From Crossiella sp. SN42 (GTDB lineage Bacteria; Actinomycetota; Actinomycetes; Mycobacteriales; Pseudonocardiaceae), in assembly GCF_023897065.1 (NCBI RefSeq), contig NZ_JAMHIV010000003.1:186001-250000 (forward strand): a stretch of DNA of 64,000 bases, written 5' to 3'. The position numbers and the translations under genes are program-made. Of this stretch, positions 1 through 8,389 are shown in pieces. How positions within the stretch are numbered: the stretch's first letter is position 1; each line of letters starts with the position of its first letter. Under the pieces are notes generated by a model. That model ran no database searches. It had not been told where the DNA came from and worked only from the letters and a program-made list of their open reading frames with translations.

Positions 1-272
1 GAGCCGGTGGTCAGGGCGAGGCGGTCGACCGCGGGGGCCAGGGCGTCGCTGGGCAGGTTGAGCACGGCCTCGCCGGTGCGCAGCAGGTTGTGCGTGGTGT
101 GCGACTTCGCGCTGATGCCCAGCAGCGCGCGCCAGCCGAGCCAGAACGCCGAGGAGATCGGGGCCAGGTTCGGGGTGCCGTCCTCGTTCTCGGTGGAGAC
201 CAGCACGACCGGGGTGCCGAAGTACAGGATGCCGGGCTCGATCGCCTGGTGGGCAAGGGGTTCGGTGTTCAC
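1..272 (-). CDS. Flavin reductase family protein (5' part, runs off the window)
   Basis: The reverse strand reads without a stop from a GTG at 272 to the window edge. The peptide starts MNTEPLAHQAIEPGILYFGT and continues with a TPVVLVSTENEDGTPNLAP segment and LGISAKSHTTHNL, the pattern of FMN-binding flavin reductase-like (flavoredoxin) split-barrel proteins. Such proteins bind FMN and reduce flavins or small molecules. Only about 90 N-terminal residues are visible, so substrate cannot be judged. It is transcribed away from the DinB-type gene at 402. Its first codons and leader are duplicated at 1058-1130. Confidence 0.72.
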   Translation of the reverse strand, partial: MNTEPLAHQAIEPGILYFGTPVVLVSTENEDGTPNLAPISSAFWLGWRALLGISAKSHTTHNLLRTGEAVLNLPSDALAPAVDRLALTTG

Positions 273-324
273 GCCGCCCAGTCTGGGAGTCCACACCGGA
301 CCGCTGCTGGCGGGAATCGGCCGT
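252..324 (+). repeat. 73-bp direct repeat, copy 1 (promoter/start of flavin reductase gene)
   Basis: This 73-bp stretch matches 1058-1130 with six mismatches by eye (about 92 percent). It covers the first codons and leader of the reverse-strand flavin reductase gene. Both copies have the same orientation and flank the DinB-type gene at 402-995. Confidence 0.85.
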
Positions 325-401
325 GGTGATCCGGTAGCGGACAGGAACTGACCTACAGGGTCGGCAGAATCGCCTCCACCATCGAACCCGGAGGTCACAC
401 G

Positions 402-995
402 ATGTACGCACCCGCTCAGCACGACGAGGTCACCGGCCTGGTCAACTACCTCGACGAGCAGCTCACCGCCATCCGTGCCGCCGCCTTTGGCCTGACCGAG
501 CAGCAGGCGCGGGAGACGCCGTGCCGGAGTGCGCTCTCGGTCGGGGGCATCATCAAACACGCGGCCTGGGTCATGCGCGGCGCGCTGGAGCGGTTGCGAA
601 CCGAGGTCACCGAACAGTCGGTCGACGCGGCCGCCTACGCCGAGTTCACCGACAGCTTCACCGTGCGCGAGGACGAGACGGTGGCAGGCACCATCGAGGA
701 GTTCGACCGGCTGCGGGCTCAGCTGCTGGCCGCGGTCGCCGCGACCGATCCGGCCGCCAAAACCATGGCCCCGCCCGCGCCGTGGCACGGGATCTTCGAC
801 GCCCGGCCGATCCACGCCCGCTACTTCCTGGTGCACCTGATCGAGGAGTGTGCCCGGCACGCGGGTCACGCCGACATCATCCGCGAGCAGCTCGACGGTG
901 TGGCGGTGCCGGCGCTGGTGCTCACCCTGGCCGGGGCGAGCGCCAACGACTTCTTCCAGCCGTACCAGCCGATCCCGGGCACCCTCCTGGCGTGA
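402..995 (+). CDS. DinB/DUF664-family protein
   Basis: A 197-residue protein with the four-helix DinB_2/DUF664 pattern: an N-terminal helix LVNYLDEQLTAIRAAAFGL, then SVGGIIKHAAWVMRGALERL with the metal-type His, and a C-terminal FLVHLIEECARHAGHADIIR helix carrying the usual paired His. Members include mycothiol- or bacillithiol-dependent S-transferases and uncharacterised metal-binding proteins. The length is typical. The start is supported by GGAGGT at 390-395, six bases upstream of the ATG. It is divergent from the flavin reductase gene and is enclosed by two copies of a 73-bp repeat. Substrate unknown. Confidence 0.85.
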   Translation: MYAPAQHDEVTGLVNYLDEQLTAIRAAAFGLTEQQARETPCRSALSVGGIIKHAAWVMRGALERLRTEVTEQSVDAAAYAEFTDSFTVREDETVAGTIEEFDRLRAQLLAAVAATDPAAKTMAPPAPWHGIFDARPIHARYFLVHLIEECARHAGHADIIREQLDGVAVPALVLTLAGASANDFFQPYQPIPGTLLA

Positions 996-1012
996 GGCAC
1001 GCCGCGGGGTGA

Positions 1013-1078
1013 TCACACGTGCTGGGCGGCCGCGGCGAGGTCCAGCCATTCCCCGATGGCAAGGGGTTCGATGTTCAC
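1013..1078 (-). pseudogene. Chimeric mini-ORF: start of flavin reductase joined to end of MBL hydrolase
   Basis: Reverse-strand GTG (1078) to TGA (1013) encodes 21 residues, MNIEPLAIGEWLDLAAAAQHV. The first part copies the N-terminus of the flavin reductase at 272 (MNTEPLA). The second copies the C-terminus of the MBL protein at 5347 (LPIGEWLDLG). The MBL gene shares about 20 identical bases with this place. It looks like a recombination scar rather than a functional gene. Confidence 0.6.
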
Positions 1079-1130
1079 GCCGTCCAGTTTGAGAGTCCGC
1101 ACCGGACCGCTGCTGGCGGAAATCGGCCGT
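1058..1130 (+). repeat. 73-bp direct repeat, copy 2
   Basis: Second copy of 252-324, same orientation, six mismatches by eye. Here no flavin reductase follows; the copied start codon runs into the MBL-derived tail of the mini-ORF at 1013-1078. Confidence 0.85.
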
Positions 1131-1156
1131 CCCTGGACCGCAAGCTCCAACTCGAA

Positions 1157-1192
1157 TAGTGTCGACTGCACTAATCATGTTTGGAGTAGTGC
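1157..1192 (+). promoter_or_regulatory. Overlapping inverted repeats upstream of PadR remnant
   Basis: TAGTG at 1157-1161 pairs with CACTA at 1169-1173, and GCACTA at 1168-1173 pairs again with TAGTGC at 1187-1192. The core AGTGTCGACTG (1158-1168) recurs at 6125 and 10073 in the related repeats. It is probably the operator left over from the disrupted PadR regulator and may still control the gene at 1570. Confidence 0.5.
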
Positions 1193-1573
1193 ATGAAGCA
1201 TCGGCTGTGCAAGTCCCAGCGTGAGGCGCGCAGGGCGGAACGGACCGTCTACCGGGTCACCCCGGAGGGCAAAGAGGAGTTCTCCGGCACCCTGGGTGAG
1301 CTGCTGACCAGCGAATCGATCGACTGCTCGGCCACCATGACCGCCGCCTCCCTGCTCGTCCACCTGCCTTCGCCGCAGGTCGCCGAGCAAACCCATCGCG
1401 TGTGCGTCCTGGAGTTCAGGCATCTGCGCGCGGTGGAGCGAACCGAGCTGACCAGCCTCGACCGCGGCGAACTCGACTGGGATCCACTCGCGGTGCGGGA
1501 GGACCCCGAGGTGCTGCGGCACTCGCCACCACGACATCCGCCTGTCGTGCCGACCGCACGGAGTCGACAGTGA
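1193..1573 (+). pseudogene. PadR-family regulator remnant
   Basis: The frame is open, but the product (about 126 residues) aligns only in pieces with the intact PadR protein at 4711. RRAERTVYRVTPEGKEEF matches the end of its wing (RRPERSVYEITDKGRTEF), and GELDWDPLAVREDPEVL matches its C-terminus (SRLDWDPAAILRDPSIL). The DNA-recognition helices of the winged helix are missing, and two internal blocks of roughly 25 and 10 residues of the helical C-terminal domain are gone. It ends in a four-base overlap with the GTG of the next gene, so translation through it could still be coupled to that gene. Confidence 0.65.
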
Positions 1574-3963
1574 ACGACACCGTGCGCCGCCTCGGCCAGG
1601 TGACCAGGGGGGACGCCGCCCTGGTCGGGCAGAAGGCCGGCATGCTCGGCGAACTGCGCGCCGCGGGCTTCCCGGTGCCGGACGGATTCGTGCTGACCGT
1701 GGCCGCGTACGTCGGCGCCGCTGACGACGGCGAGGCGGGCCTGGCCCGGATCCGCGAACCGGTGCAAGCCGCGCTGGCCGAACTCGGCGCGGACGACGCC
1801 TACGCGGTGCGGTCCTCCGCTGTGGACGAGGACCTGACAGGCGGATCCTTCGCCGGTCAGTACGAGAGCGTGCTCGACGTGCGCGGCCTGGACGAGGTGC
1901 TCGCGGCGGTGCGGGTCTGCTGGGACTCCGCCGGTTCGGACCGGGTGGCCGCCTACCGGCGCGGCCGTGGCCTGGACGGCTCGGGGCGGATGGCCGTGCT
2001 GGTGCAGCGGATGGTGCCTGCCGACGCCGCCGGTGTGGCCTTCAGCGCCAACCCGGTCACCGGTGACCGGGCCGAGGTCGTGGTCAGCGCGGTGCGCGGG
2101 CTCGGTGACCGGCTGGTCGCCGGTTCGGTCGGCGCGGAGGAGTGGGTGGTGCGGGCGGAGCCGCACTGCCGCTCCGACGGCGCGCAGGTGCTCACCGCGG
2201 CGCAGGCCCGCGCGGTCGCGGAGCTGGCCTGTCAGGTGGAGCGGCAGTGCGGCGTTCCGCAGGACATCGAGTGGGCGATCGCGGATGGGCGGATCATGCT
2301 GCTGCAGGCCCGGCCCATCACCGCGCTGCCGGAGCAGCTGCCCGAATTCAAGGTGGCGGTGCCCGGGGGCTTCTGGCTCCGGGATCCCTACCTGCGCCGC
2401 CCGTGGACGCCGATGCAGCGTTCGCTGTTGCAGGAGGGCCTCAACCAGGTCAACTGGCGGTTGTTCGAGTACGGGCTGATGCACGGCTTCGAGTACCGCG
2501 ATATCGGCGGCTGGTGCTATTTCCGGTTCGTGCCGCTCGGCGCGCGGATCGCGGAGCGCATCCGGGACATCGTCACCGCGGTCGCCGGCGGCGAGCCGGC
2601 CAGGGTGATCGAGCGCTGGCACACCGAATGGCAGCCGGACCTGGCGGCACGGGTCCGCGCCATGCGTGACCGCGAGTTGCCGCGGCTGACCGATGCCGCC
2701 CTCGGCGAGCACCTGTGGGCGGCGCGGGAGCTGTCCACCGAGTCCAATGAGCTGCACTTCCGGGTCGGCGGGGCTAGTTCGTTCAGCTGGGGCACGCTGG
2801 GCGTCACCTGCGCGGAACTCCTCGGCTGGGAACCCTTCCAGGTGCTGCGGCTGGTCGTCGGCATGCCGGGCAAGACCACCGAACCCGGGTTCCGGCTCGC
2901 CGGGCTGGCCCGGATGGCCGCGGCCAAGCCCGCCGTGCGCGAACTGCTCCCCAGCGGCGAGGTGGGCCGGACCCTGGCCGCCGACCAGGAGTTCGCGGCG
3001 GCCTTCGCCGACTACCTGAGCGAGTACGGCACCCGGACCATGGGCCAGGACATCACCAAGCCGACGCTGGCGGAGCAGCCGGAGCTGGTGCTGCGCCTGG
3101 TCGAAGGACAGCTCACCGGCGAGCACGACCCGGAGGCGGCGCTGGCGGCACTGGCCGAGAGCCGGGAACAGGCGTACGCGGAAGCTGTCACCGGCCTGCC
3201 CGGTCCTGCGGCGGACCGGCTCACCGAGGCGGTGCGGCTGGCCCGCCGGGCGTATCCGGTGCGCGACGACAGCGCCTTTTACACCCACGTGATGCTGGCG
3301 GTGCTGCGGCAGGGCGTGCTCGAGCTGGGCCACCGGCTCACCGCCCGCGGTCAGCTGGCAGATCCCGCGGACGCGTTCCTGCTGGAACTGCCGGAGGCGC
3401 TGGACGCGCTGCGGGACGGCACGGACCAGCGCAAGCTCGCCGAGCGGCGGCGAGCCGAGCAGGCATGGGCGAGCACCCATCCCGGTTCGCCGTACTACGG
3501 CGAGCCCCCCGCGCAATCGTCCGAACAGGACAGCGCGTCCTGGCTGGGATCACTGGAGGCGACCGCCCGGCACACCATCGAGATTGTGCTATGGGTGGGC
3601 CGCACGGCGAGCCCGGTCGCGCAGGCGCAGGCCACCCCGACCGGGCTGCGCGGGCTGGCCGCCTCGAGCGGGCAGTACACCGGGACCGCACGGGTGATCC
3701 TCGACGAGACCGAGTTCCACCGGCTCCGGGCGGGAGACGTGCTGGTCTGTCCGGAGACCAACGCGCAGTGGTCAGTGCTCTTCGGCAGTGTCGGCGCACT
3801 GGTCACCGACACCGGGAGCATCCTGTCCCACCCGGCGATCATCGCCCGCGAGTACCGGGTGCCCGCCGTGGTGGCCACCGGCAACGCCACCCAACTGCTG
3901 CGGGACGGGCAGCTGGTCACCGTCGACGGCGACACGGGCGCCGTCGACTTCATCGAAAGCTGA
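1570..3963 (+). CDS. PEP/pyruvate-binding phosphotransferase, rifampin phosphotransferase/PEP synthase-like
   Basis: A 797-residue enzyme with the three-part architecture of the PPDK/PEP-synthase superfamily. The N-terminal ATP-grasp domain shows [11 protein letters not shown] (about residue 19) and the [20 protein letters not shown] signature (about 80-100). A long central region is probably substrate-binding. The C-terminal swivelling domain carries the phospho-carrier histidine in [14 protein letters not shown] (His754). This order (ATP domain, substrate domain, His domain) and size resemble rifampin phosphotransferase more than PPDK, which has a TIM barrel at the end. The true substrate is unknown; antibiotic inactivation is an inference. 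The GTG at 1570 overlaps the stop of the PadR remnant. The next gene follows after 14 bases. Confidence 0.82.
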   Translation: MNDTVRRLGQVTRGDAALVGQKAGMLGELRAAGFPVPDGFVLTVAAYVGAADDGEAGLARIREPVQAALAELGADDAYAVRSSAVDEDLTGGSFAGQYESVLDVRGLDEVLAAVRVCWDSAGSDRVAAYRRGRGLDGSGRMAVLVQRMVPADAAGVAFSANPVTGDRAEVVVSAVRGLGDRLVAGSVGAEEWVVRAEPHCRSDGAQVLTAAQARAVAELACQVERQCGVPQDIEWAIADGRIMLLQARPITALPEQLPEFKVAVPGGFWLRDPYLRRPWTPMQRSLLQEGLNQVNWRLFEYGLMHGFEYRDIGGWCYFRFVPLGARIAERIRDIVTAVAGGEPARVIERWHTEWQPDLAARVRAMRDRELPRLTDAALGEHLWAARELSTESNELHFRVGGASSFSWGTLGVTCAELLGWEPFQVLRLVVGMPGKTTEPGFRLAGLARMAAAKPAVRELLPSGEVGRTLAADQEFAAAFADYLSEYGTRTMGQDITKPTLAEQPELVLRLVEGQLTGEHDPEAALAALAESREQAYAEAVTGLPGPAADRLTEAVRLARRAYPVRDDSAFYTHVMLAVLRQGVLELGHRLTARGQLADPADAFLLELPEALDALRDGTDQRKLAERRRAEQAWASTHPGSPYYGEPPAQSSEQDSASWLGSLEATARHTIEIVLWVGRTASPVAQAQATPTGLRGLAASSGQYTGTARVILDETEFHRLRAGDVLVCPETNAQWSVLFGSVGALVTDTGSILSHPAIIAREYRVPAVVATGNATQLLRDGQLVTVDGDTGAVDFIES

Positions 3964-3977
3964 CAAGGAGTCGGAAG

Positions 3978-4619
3978 ATGGCGTTCAAGGGACCGGGACT
4001 CCGGACATTGCTGCTGCGCCTGCTGGTGGATGTGGTAGCGCCCATCGTCCTGTTCATCTTGCTGCACCGGGCCTTCGACGTCCGGGACCTGTACGCGCTG
4101 CTCGCGGCAAGTGCGGTGCCCGCGCTCGCGTTCACGGTGGAACTGTTGGCACACCGCAGGATCGATGGCCTCGCGGTGTTCATGGTCTGCCTGTTCGGGG
4201 TGGGCATCGGCATGGCGCTGATCAGCGGTGACCCGAGGTTCGTGCTGGCGAGGGAGTCGGCATTCACCGGTTTTGTCGGGCTCACCTTCATCGGCTCGAT
4301 CTTCGTCCGGAAACCGCTGATCCATCTGTTCGGCCGCAAGTTCGCCGAGGGCGGCGGCATTCCCGGGATGGACGCGGCCACCTGGGACCGGTACTTCGCC
4401 AAGTCGCCGCGGTTCCGGCGCGCGATGAACTTCATGACGATGGTGTGGGGCTTCGCGCTGGTGGTGGAGTCGGTAGTGCGGGTGGTCGTGATCTACCTGA
4501 TCCCAGTGACCGCCTCGGTGTTCGTCTCTCCCGCGCTGTACGTGCTCACCTTCGGTCTGCTGGTGCTGTGGACGCCGCGGTACGCGGGCCGGGTCAGGGA
4601 GCGGGTCAACTCGGCCTGA
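3978..4619 (+). CDS. VC0807-family polytopic membrane protein
   Basis: A 213-residue membrane protein with about six hydrophobic segments: [37 protein letters not shown], a [19 protein letters not shown] stretch, [17 protein letters not shown] and two C-terminal segments. The [12 protein letters not shown] segment and overall layout fit the VC0807 group of inner-membrane proteins of unknown function. AAGGAG at 3965-3970 lies seven bases before the ATG. It is 14 bases behind the phosphotransferase gene and so probably in its operon, as a possible transporter or membrane partner (inference). Confidence 0.75.
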   Translation: MAFKGPGLRTLLLRLLVDVVAPIVLFILLHRAFDVRDLYALLAASAVPALAFTVELLAHRRIDGLAVFMVCLFGVGIGMALISGDPRFVLARESAFTGFVGLTFIGSIFVRKPLIHLFGRKFAEGGGIPGMDAATWDRYFAKSPRFRRAMNFMTMVWGFALVVESVVRVVVIYLIPVTASVFVSPALYVLTFGLLVLWTPRYAGRVRERVNSA

Positions 4620-4710
4620 GTGGCGCGGTGCCGGTGTGGGTCAGGCGCATCCGCACCGGCAGCGGCACCACCTCGACTGGTGTTGCGGCACTTCGGTCAG
4701 TATTAGTCCT

Positions 4711-5313
4711 GTGAGCCGCTCATTGACCTCGCGTGACATCGTCGCACTGACCGTTCTCGGCCTGCTGCTCGAAGGTCCCAGCCACGCGTACAACCTGAAC
4801 CGGGAGATCCGGACCAGGAAGATGGACTTCGTGAGCGGCCTGCCACGCAGCGTCTACCACGCGGTGGACCGGCTGACCGCGCAGGGCCTGTCCAGGCTGG
4901 TCGAGACCAGCCGGGACGGCCGCAGGCCGGAGCGGTCGGTGTACGAGATCACCGACAAGGGCCGGACGGAGTTCTACGAGGCCTTGGCCGACCTGTTCAT
5001 GGTGCCGACCGACAAGGAGCTGCCATTCACCATCGCGCTGTCATTCTTGATCAGGCTGGCGCCGGAGGAGGTGCTGGCGGTCCTGCGGAAGCGCGCCGCC
5101 CGGCTACGCGCCGAGCTGGCTGAGGTCGACGCCTCGCTGGAGGTCGGCAGGCAGCACGTGCACCGGCTGGCGCTGCTGGAGGTCGAGTACACCCGGACAT
5201 TGCGGCGGGCCGAGCTGGACTGGCTCGACCAGCTGGTCGCCGACATCGCCGCGAGCCGGCTGGACTGGGATCCGGCGGCGATCCTGCGGGATCCCTCGAT
5301 CCTGTCCCGGTGA
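4711..5313 (+). CDS. PadR-family transcriptional regulator
   Basis: A 200-residue PadR protein. An N-terminal winged helix (ALTVLGLLLEGPSHAYNLNR, SVYHAVDRLTAQGL, then a wing with RRPERSVYEITDKG) is followed by a long helical dimerisation domain (VLRKRAARLRAELAEVDASL). No Shine-Dalgarno is seen before the GTG, and a TAGT-rich -10-like stretch lies a few bases upstream, so it may be leaderless. It lies downstream of the phosphotransferase/membrane pair. A damaged relative lies upstream of that pair, suggesting PadR control of the module. The ligand is unknown. Confidence 0.88.
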   Translation: MSRSLTSRDIVALTVLGLLLEGPSHAYNLNREIRTRKMDFVSGLPRSVYHAVDRLTAQGLSRLVETSRDGRRPERSVYEITDKGRTEFYEALADLFMVPTDKELPFTIALSFLIRLAPEEVLAVLRKRAARLRAELAEVDASLEVGRQHVHRLALLEVEYTRTLRRAELDWLDQLVADIAASRLDWDPAAILRDPSILSR

Positions 5314-5346
5314 AGCCGCACAGCGCCGGCGAGCCGGTGCACTCAG

Positions 5347-5802
5347 CTACCCCAGGTCCAGCCATTCCCCGATGGGCAGCACGTGCGCGCGCCCGCCGGC
5401 ATGCGCGCGGAACTCCTCCGCCGGGTCGGTGACCTCGACGTAGCCCGCGATCTTGTCCGGCACCTCCGCCTCGTAGTGCATCGGCACCACGTGCCGGGCA
5501 TCGAGGATCTCCGCGGCCGCGGCGGCCTGCCTCGGGTCCATCGCGGCGGGCAGTGGGCTGGGGGGCTGGAGGTGCGGCGCGTCGACCACCGCGCCGTTGG
5601 CGGGCAGGAACACCGCGTCGAACGGGCTGAACCGGCGCGCGATGAGCCACCAGTAGCCGTGGAACATCGTGTCGCCGCCGTGGAAGACCCGCTGTCCGTC
5701 GGCCTGCACCACCCAGTTCAGCTGCGGGTCGCCCAGCCCGTCGACGGCGGGGACCGCGGTGACCCGGAACGGCCCGATGTCGCGGGTGGCCCAGGCGTCC
5801 AC
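5347..5802 (-). pseudogene. MBL-fold hydrolase lacking its N-terminal half
   Basis: The remaining 151 residues are the C-terminal half of an UPF0173/UlaG-like metallo-beta-lactamase-fold hydrolase: FHGGDTMFHGYW with the metal-binding Asp, FLPANG, and HVVPMHYEAE with the last His. The HxHxDH motif that binds the first zinc is absent. Homology-like sequence continues upstream of the GTG (AQHGLAAEVVDAW) to about 5835 and then stops abruptly against the TetR fragment running the other way. Without its first metal site it should be inactive. The tail sequence is also found in the mini-ORF at 1013-1078. Confidence 0.7.
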
Positions 5803-5831
5803 GACCTCGGCGGCCAGTCCGTGCTGGGCCA

Positions 5832-6062
5832 GTTCGCGACGCGGTGGCCGAGGTGTGGTCGCGCTGGCGGGAACAACTGCGGGCGGACCTGGTCGCGGCG
5901 GTGGGGCAGGGCGAGCTGCCCGCCGGGTTCGACGTCGACCAGGCGCTGTTCGAGATCATCGCCGCCGGGCTGGCGCTGAACGCGGCCATGCAGCTCGAGC
6001 ACGACCGGGCGGCCGCAGGCCGGGCCCGCCGCGCGATCGAACGGGCCTTGCGGCAGCCCTGA
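5832..6062 (+). pseudogene. TetR-family regulator, C-terminal fragment
   Basis: The frame from about 5832 reads VRDAVAEVWSRWREQLRADL and then GFDVDQALFEIIAAGLALNAAMQLEHDR, typical of the C-terminal ligand-binding helices of TetR regulators. The DNA-binding domain (about 120 residues) is missing. A GTG at 5844 could start a 72-residue peptide but there is no ribosome binding site. It is back to back with the truncated MBL gene: one deletion seems to have removed both 5' ends and the shared promoter. A terminator hairpin starts one base after the stop codon. Confidence 0.68.
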
Positions 6063-6090
6063 CCGCAAGCCGGAGGCGTCCGGCTTGCGG
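6063..6090 (+). terminator. GC-rich hairpin after TetR fragment
   Basis: CCGCAAGCCGGA (6063-6074) and TCCGGCTTGCGG (6079-6090) form a perfect 12-bp stem with a GGCG loop, starting immediately after the TGA. There is no T-tract, as is usual for actinomycete terminators. Confidence 0.75.
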
Positions 6091-6104
6091 CGCGCTTGTC
6101 GAAC

Positions 6105-6161
6105 TTTGTTGGCTCGATGGTCTCAGTGTCGACTGAATTCAATCCTGATAAAACAAAACCC
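6105..6161 (+). repeat. Dispersed regulatory repeat, copy A
   Basis: This 57-bp AT-richer stretch matches 10053-10113 through TTTGTT, GCTCGATG, TCAGTGTCGACTGA and TCAATCCT. The centre TCAGT-GTCG-ACTGA is a 5-bp inverted repeat. Differences between copies would change amino acids in every reading frame checked, so it looks like an operator/promoter rather than coding sequence. It lies upstream of the CPT-like gene. Confidence 0.65.
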
Positions 6162-6219
6162 GAAGAACGCAGCGAAGCCCGAATACGGGAGAAGCCCACC
6201 GGCAAGCGGCGCGACCGAG

Positions 6220-6843
6220 ATGACCGCTACCGGATACCGTGACCGGATGCGGAGCGGTGACCGTTCCGGCCGGGTGATCTTCCTCAACGGAACGTCGAGT
6301 GCGGGGAAGACCACCCTGGCCCGGGCCATCCAGGAGGAAAGCGACACCCCGTTCGTCTACTGGGGCATCGACACGCTGTTCAGCCTGGTGCCGCCGAACT
6401 GGGGCGGGGGACGTGACGGCCCGCTCAGCCGTGACGGCTTCTGGTACGACCGCACCGGGGGTGACGCGGACGGGCGCCCGTCGGTGGTCATCCGTTACGG
6501 CGACGTCGGACGTCGGATGCTGCGGTCCGCCCGGTTCGCGGCCGCCGCGTTCGCCCATGGCGGTGACGACCTGGTCATCGACGAGTTGCTGCTGACCCCG
6601 GATCTGCTGCCGCAGTGGATGGACGCGTTGTCAGGTCTGGAAGTGCTGCTGGTGCGCGTCACGTGCCCGCTCGCGGTCGCAGAACAGCGCGAACTCGACC
6701 GGCGCAACCCGAACGGGCTCGCACGAGGCCACTACCGCATGGTTCACGACCACGGCGCCACCTATGACATGACCGTCGACAGCACCACGGGTACGCCCGC
6801 CGAACTGGCCAGAGCAGTACTGGCCGAACCAGCCGTTGTGTGA
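6220..6843 (+). CDS. Chloramphenicol phosphotransferase-like P-loop kinase
   Basis: A 207-residue protein of the CPT family. The Walker A is FLNGTSSAGKTTLARAI (near residue 22). VYWGIDTLFSLVPP contains the Asp used as catalytic base in chloramphenicol 3-O-phosphotransferase, and DDLVIDELLL and LLVRVTCPL are the expected core strands, with ERELDR-type basic lid residues after them. Many CPT relatives act on unknown small molecules, so chloramphenicol resistance is only a possibility. An alternative start is the ATG at 6247; neither has a clear Shine-Dalgarno. It has no close partner gene on its strand. Confidence 0.8.
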   Translation: MTATGYRDRMRSGDRSGRVIFLNGTSSAGKTTLARAIQEESDTPFVYWGIDTLFSLVPPNWGGGRDGPLSRDGFWYDRTGGDADGRPSVVIRYGDVGRRMLRSARFAAAAFAHGGDDLVIDELLLTPDLLPQWMDALSGLEVLLVRVTCPLAVAEQRELDRRNPNGLARGHYRMVHDHGATYDMTVDSTTGTPAELARAVLAEPAVV

Positions 6844-6860
6844 AGCGCCCAGGTGCGTCC

Positions 6861-8369
6861 CTACGTGAGGCGGGCGGAACCGATTTGCTTGCCCAGTCCG
6901 GGTGCGGAGGGCTTCCGGGCACCGATCCAGGTCGACCACGCGGTGCTGAAGGTGTCAGCGGGTTGTGGGTCGGAGGCGGTGGAGATCCAGGCAGTGTGTC
7001 CGTCGGGGCGGACCAGCAGGCCGTCGAGTTCGGGGTGTTCGGGGCAGTGGGCGCGGTAGGTGTCCACGTTGCCGTCCGTTCCGGTGTCGACTGGCAAGGC
7101 GCGGTTGCCGAGGTGCAGAAGTACCGGGCGTGCGGGCCGGAGCAGTTCGGCGATGCTGGTGTGCTTGTCGCCGATGGTCAGTTTCAAGTTCGGGGCGAGT
7201 TTGCCCAGCCAGGGATGGTCGCCGGGGATCTTGGGGTCGTACCGGGTGCTGACGCCGGTGGCGAGTTCGGCCAGGTAGGTGCTGACGGGTGGCAGGTCGG
7301 TGAGTTCGTTGAACAGGTCCCGGACCGGATCCAGTTCCGGTCGGCGTCGTCCGAGGATCGCCTGGGCCCGGGTGGTGCGCAGCACGCGTGCCCCGGCCTC
7401 GTGCCGCTCGTGGTGGTAGCTGTCCAGCAGCCCGTCCGGCGCGTGGCCGAGCGCGGTGGCGGCCAGCTTCCAGCCGAGGTTGACCGCGTCGGCCAGCGCC
7501 ACGTTCACCCCCACCGCCCCGGCCGGCGGGTGGATGTGCGCGGCGTCCCCGGCCAGCACGACCCGGCCGGCGACGTAGCGATCCGCCTGCCTGGCCGCGT
7601 CGGAGAACCGGGTGAGCCAGCGCGGGTTGCGGAGTTCCACCGGGTGGCCGAGCGTCTCGTTCAGGAGTTGCTGGAAGTGGGCCAGCCGCACCGGTTCGTC
7701 GCGGTCGGCGGGCGGGGTCGGCTCGTCGAGCACGATCCGCACGTAGCCGGGTCGCGGGATCACGAACACCGTGCCGTGCTCGCCGTCGGTCATTCCGAAC
7801 GGCAGGTCGGCGGGGTCGGCCAGTTCCACATCGGCGAGCAGGCCGAAGGTGGTGGCGGCGGTGCCCGGGAAGCCGATCCCGGCGAGTTTGCGCACGACGC
7901 TGCGGCTGCCGTCGCAGCCTGCGAGGTAGTCGACCCGCCGGTGCTGGTGCTGACCGCTGACCCGGAGGGTCACGTCCACCCCGTCCTCGTCCTGATCGAG
8001 GCCGATCACCTCGTGCCCCCAGGACACCGCCACACCCAGCTCGGCCAGCCACTGCTCGAGGAGTTCTTCGACCCGGGTCTGCGCGATGCCGAGCACGTAG
8101 GGGTGATCGGTGTCCATCACGCTCAGGTCCAGGGGGCGGCTCGGATCGGCGAACATGCCGTAGGGCACCGTCGGGCCCTCCGCCAGGAAGCGGTCGGCGA
8201 TGCCGCGCCGGTCCAGCAGTTCCAGGCTGCGGGCGTTGAGGGTGAAGCCGCGGCAGAACGGCGACCGTGCCGGCAGCCGGTCCACCACCGCCACCTCGGC
8301 CCCGCCCAGCGCGAGCTCCGCCGCCAGCATCAACCCGGCCGGTCCCGCCCCGGCCACCATGACCTTCAT
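6861..8369 (-). CDS. FAD-dependent aromatic monooxygenase
   Basis: A roughly 502-residue class A flavoprotein monooxygenase. The N-terminal MKVMVAGAGPAGLMLAAELA is the dinucleotide-binding GxGxxG. The DG motif is in LAGCDGSRSVVRKLAG, and the GD motif in RVVLAGDAAHIHPPAGAVGV. The C-terminal thioredoxin-like part ends LLVRPDGHTAWIST. The family hydroxylates aromatic or polyketide substrates using NAD(P)H and oxygen, and includes resistance enzymes such as Rox and TetX. The start at 8369 has a GGGGG block; an in-frame ATG at 8393 overlaps the PadR stop as ATGA and is the alternative. It is co-transcribed with and presumably repressed by the PadR gene upstream. Confidence 0.88.
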   Translation of the reverse strand: MKVMVAGAGPAGLMLAAELALGGAEVAVVDRLPARSPFCRGFTLNARSLELLDRRGIADRFLAEGPTVPYGMFADPSRPLDLSVMDTDHPYVLGIAQTRVEELLEQWLAELGVAVSWGHEVIGLDQDEDGVDVTLRVSGQHQHRRVDYLAGCDGSRSVVRKLAGIGFPGTAATTFGLLADVELADPADLPFGMTDGEHGTVFVIPRPGYVRIVLDEPTPPADRDEPVRLAHFQQLLNETLGHPVELRNPRWLTRFSDAARQADRYVAGRVVLAGDAAHIHPPAGAVGVNVALADAVNLGWKLAATALGHAPDGLLDSYHHERHEAGARVLRTTRAQAILGRRRPELDPVRDLFNELTDLPPVSTYLAELATGVSTRYDPKIPGDHPWLGKLAPNLKLTIGDKHTSIAELLRPARPVLLHLGNRALPVDTGTDGNVDTYRAHCPEHPELDGLLVRPDGHTAWISTASDPQPADTFSTAWSTWIGARKPSAPGLGKQIGSARLT

Positions 8370-8389
8370 CGAACCCCCGCTTCCGGTCT

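Noticed and set aside
1249-3516. Very long open frame on the strand opposite the phosphotransferase gene
   Set aside because: It is a mirror of the high third-position GC of the true gene; the product has no domain pattern and is rich in Arg, Pro, Gly and His. The same holds for other long antisense frames such as 30365-32476, 12929-15757 and 49192-51267.
1570-8369. A rifamycin-resistance island combining phosphotransferase and monooxygenase
   Set aside because: Both enzyme families include rifamycin-modifying members, but each has its own PadR control, they are separated by unrelated and decayed genes, and no shared rifamycin-associated promoter element was recognised.
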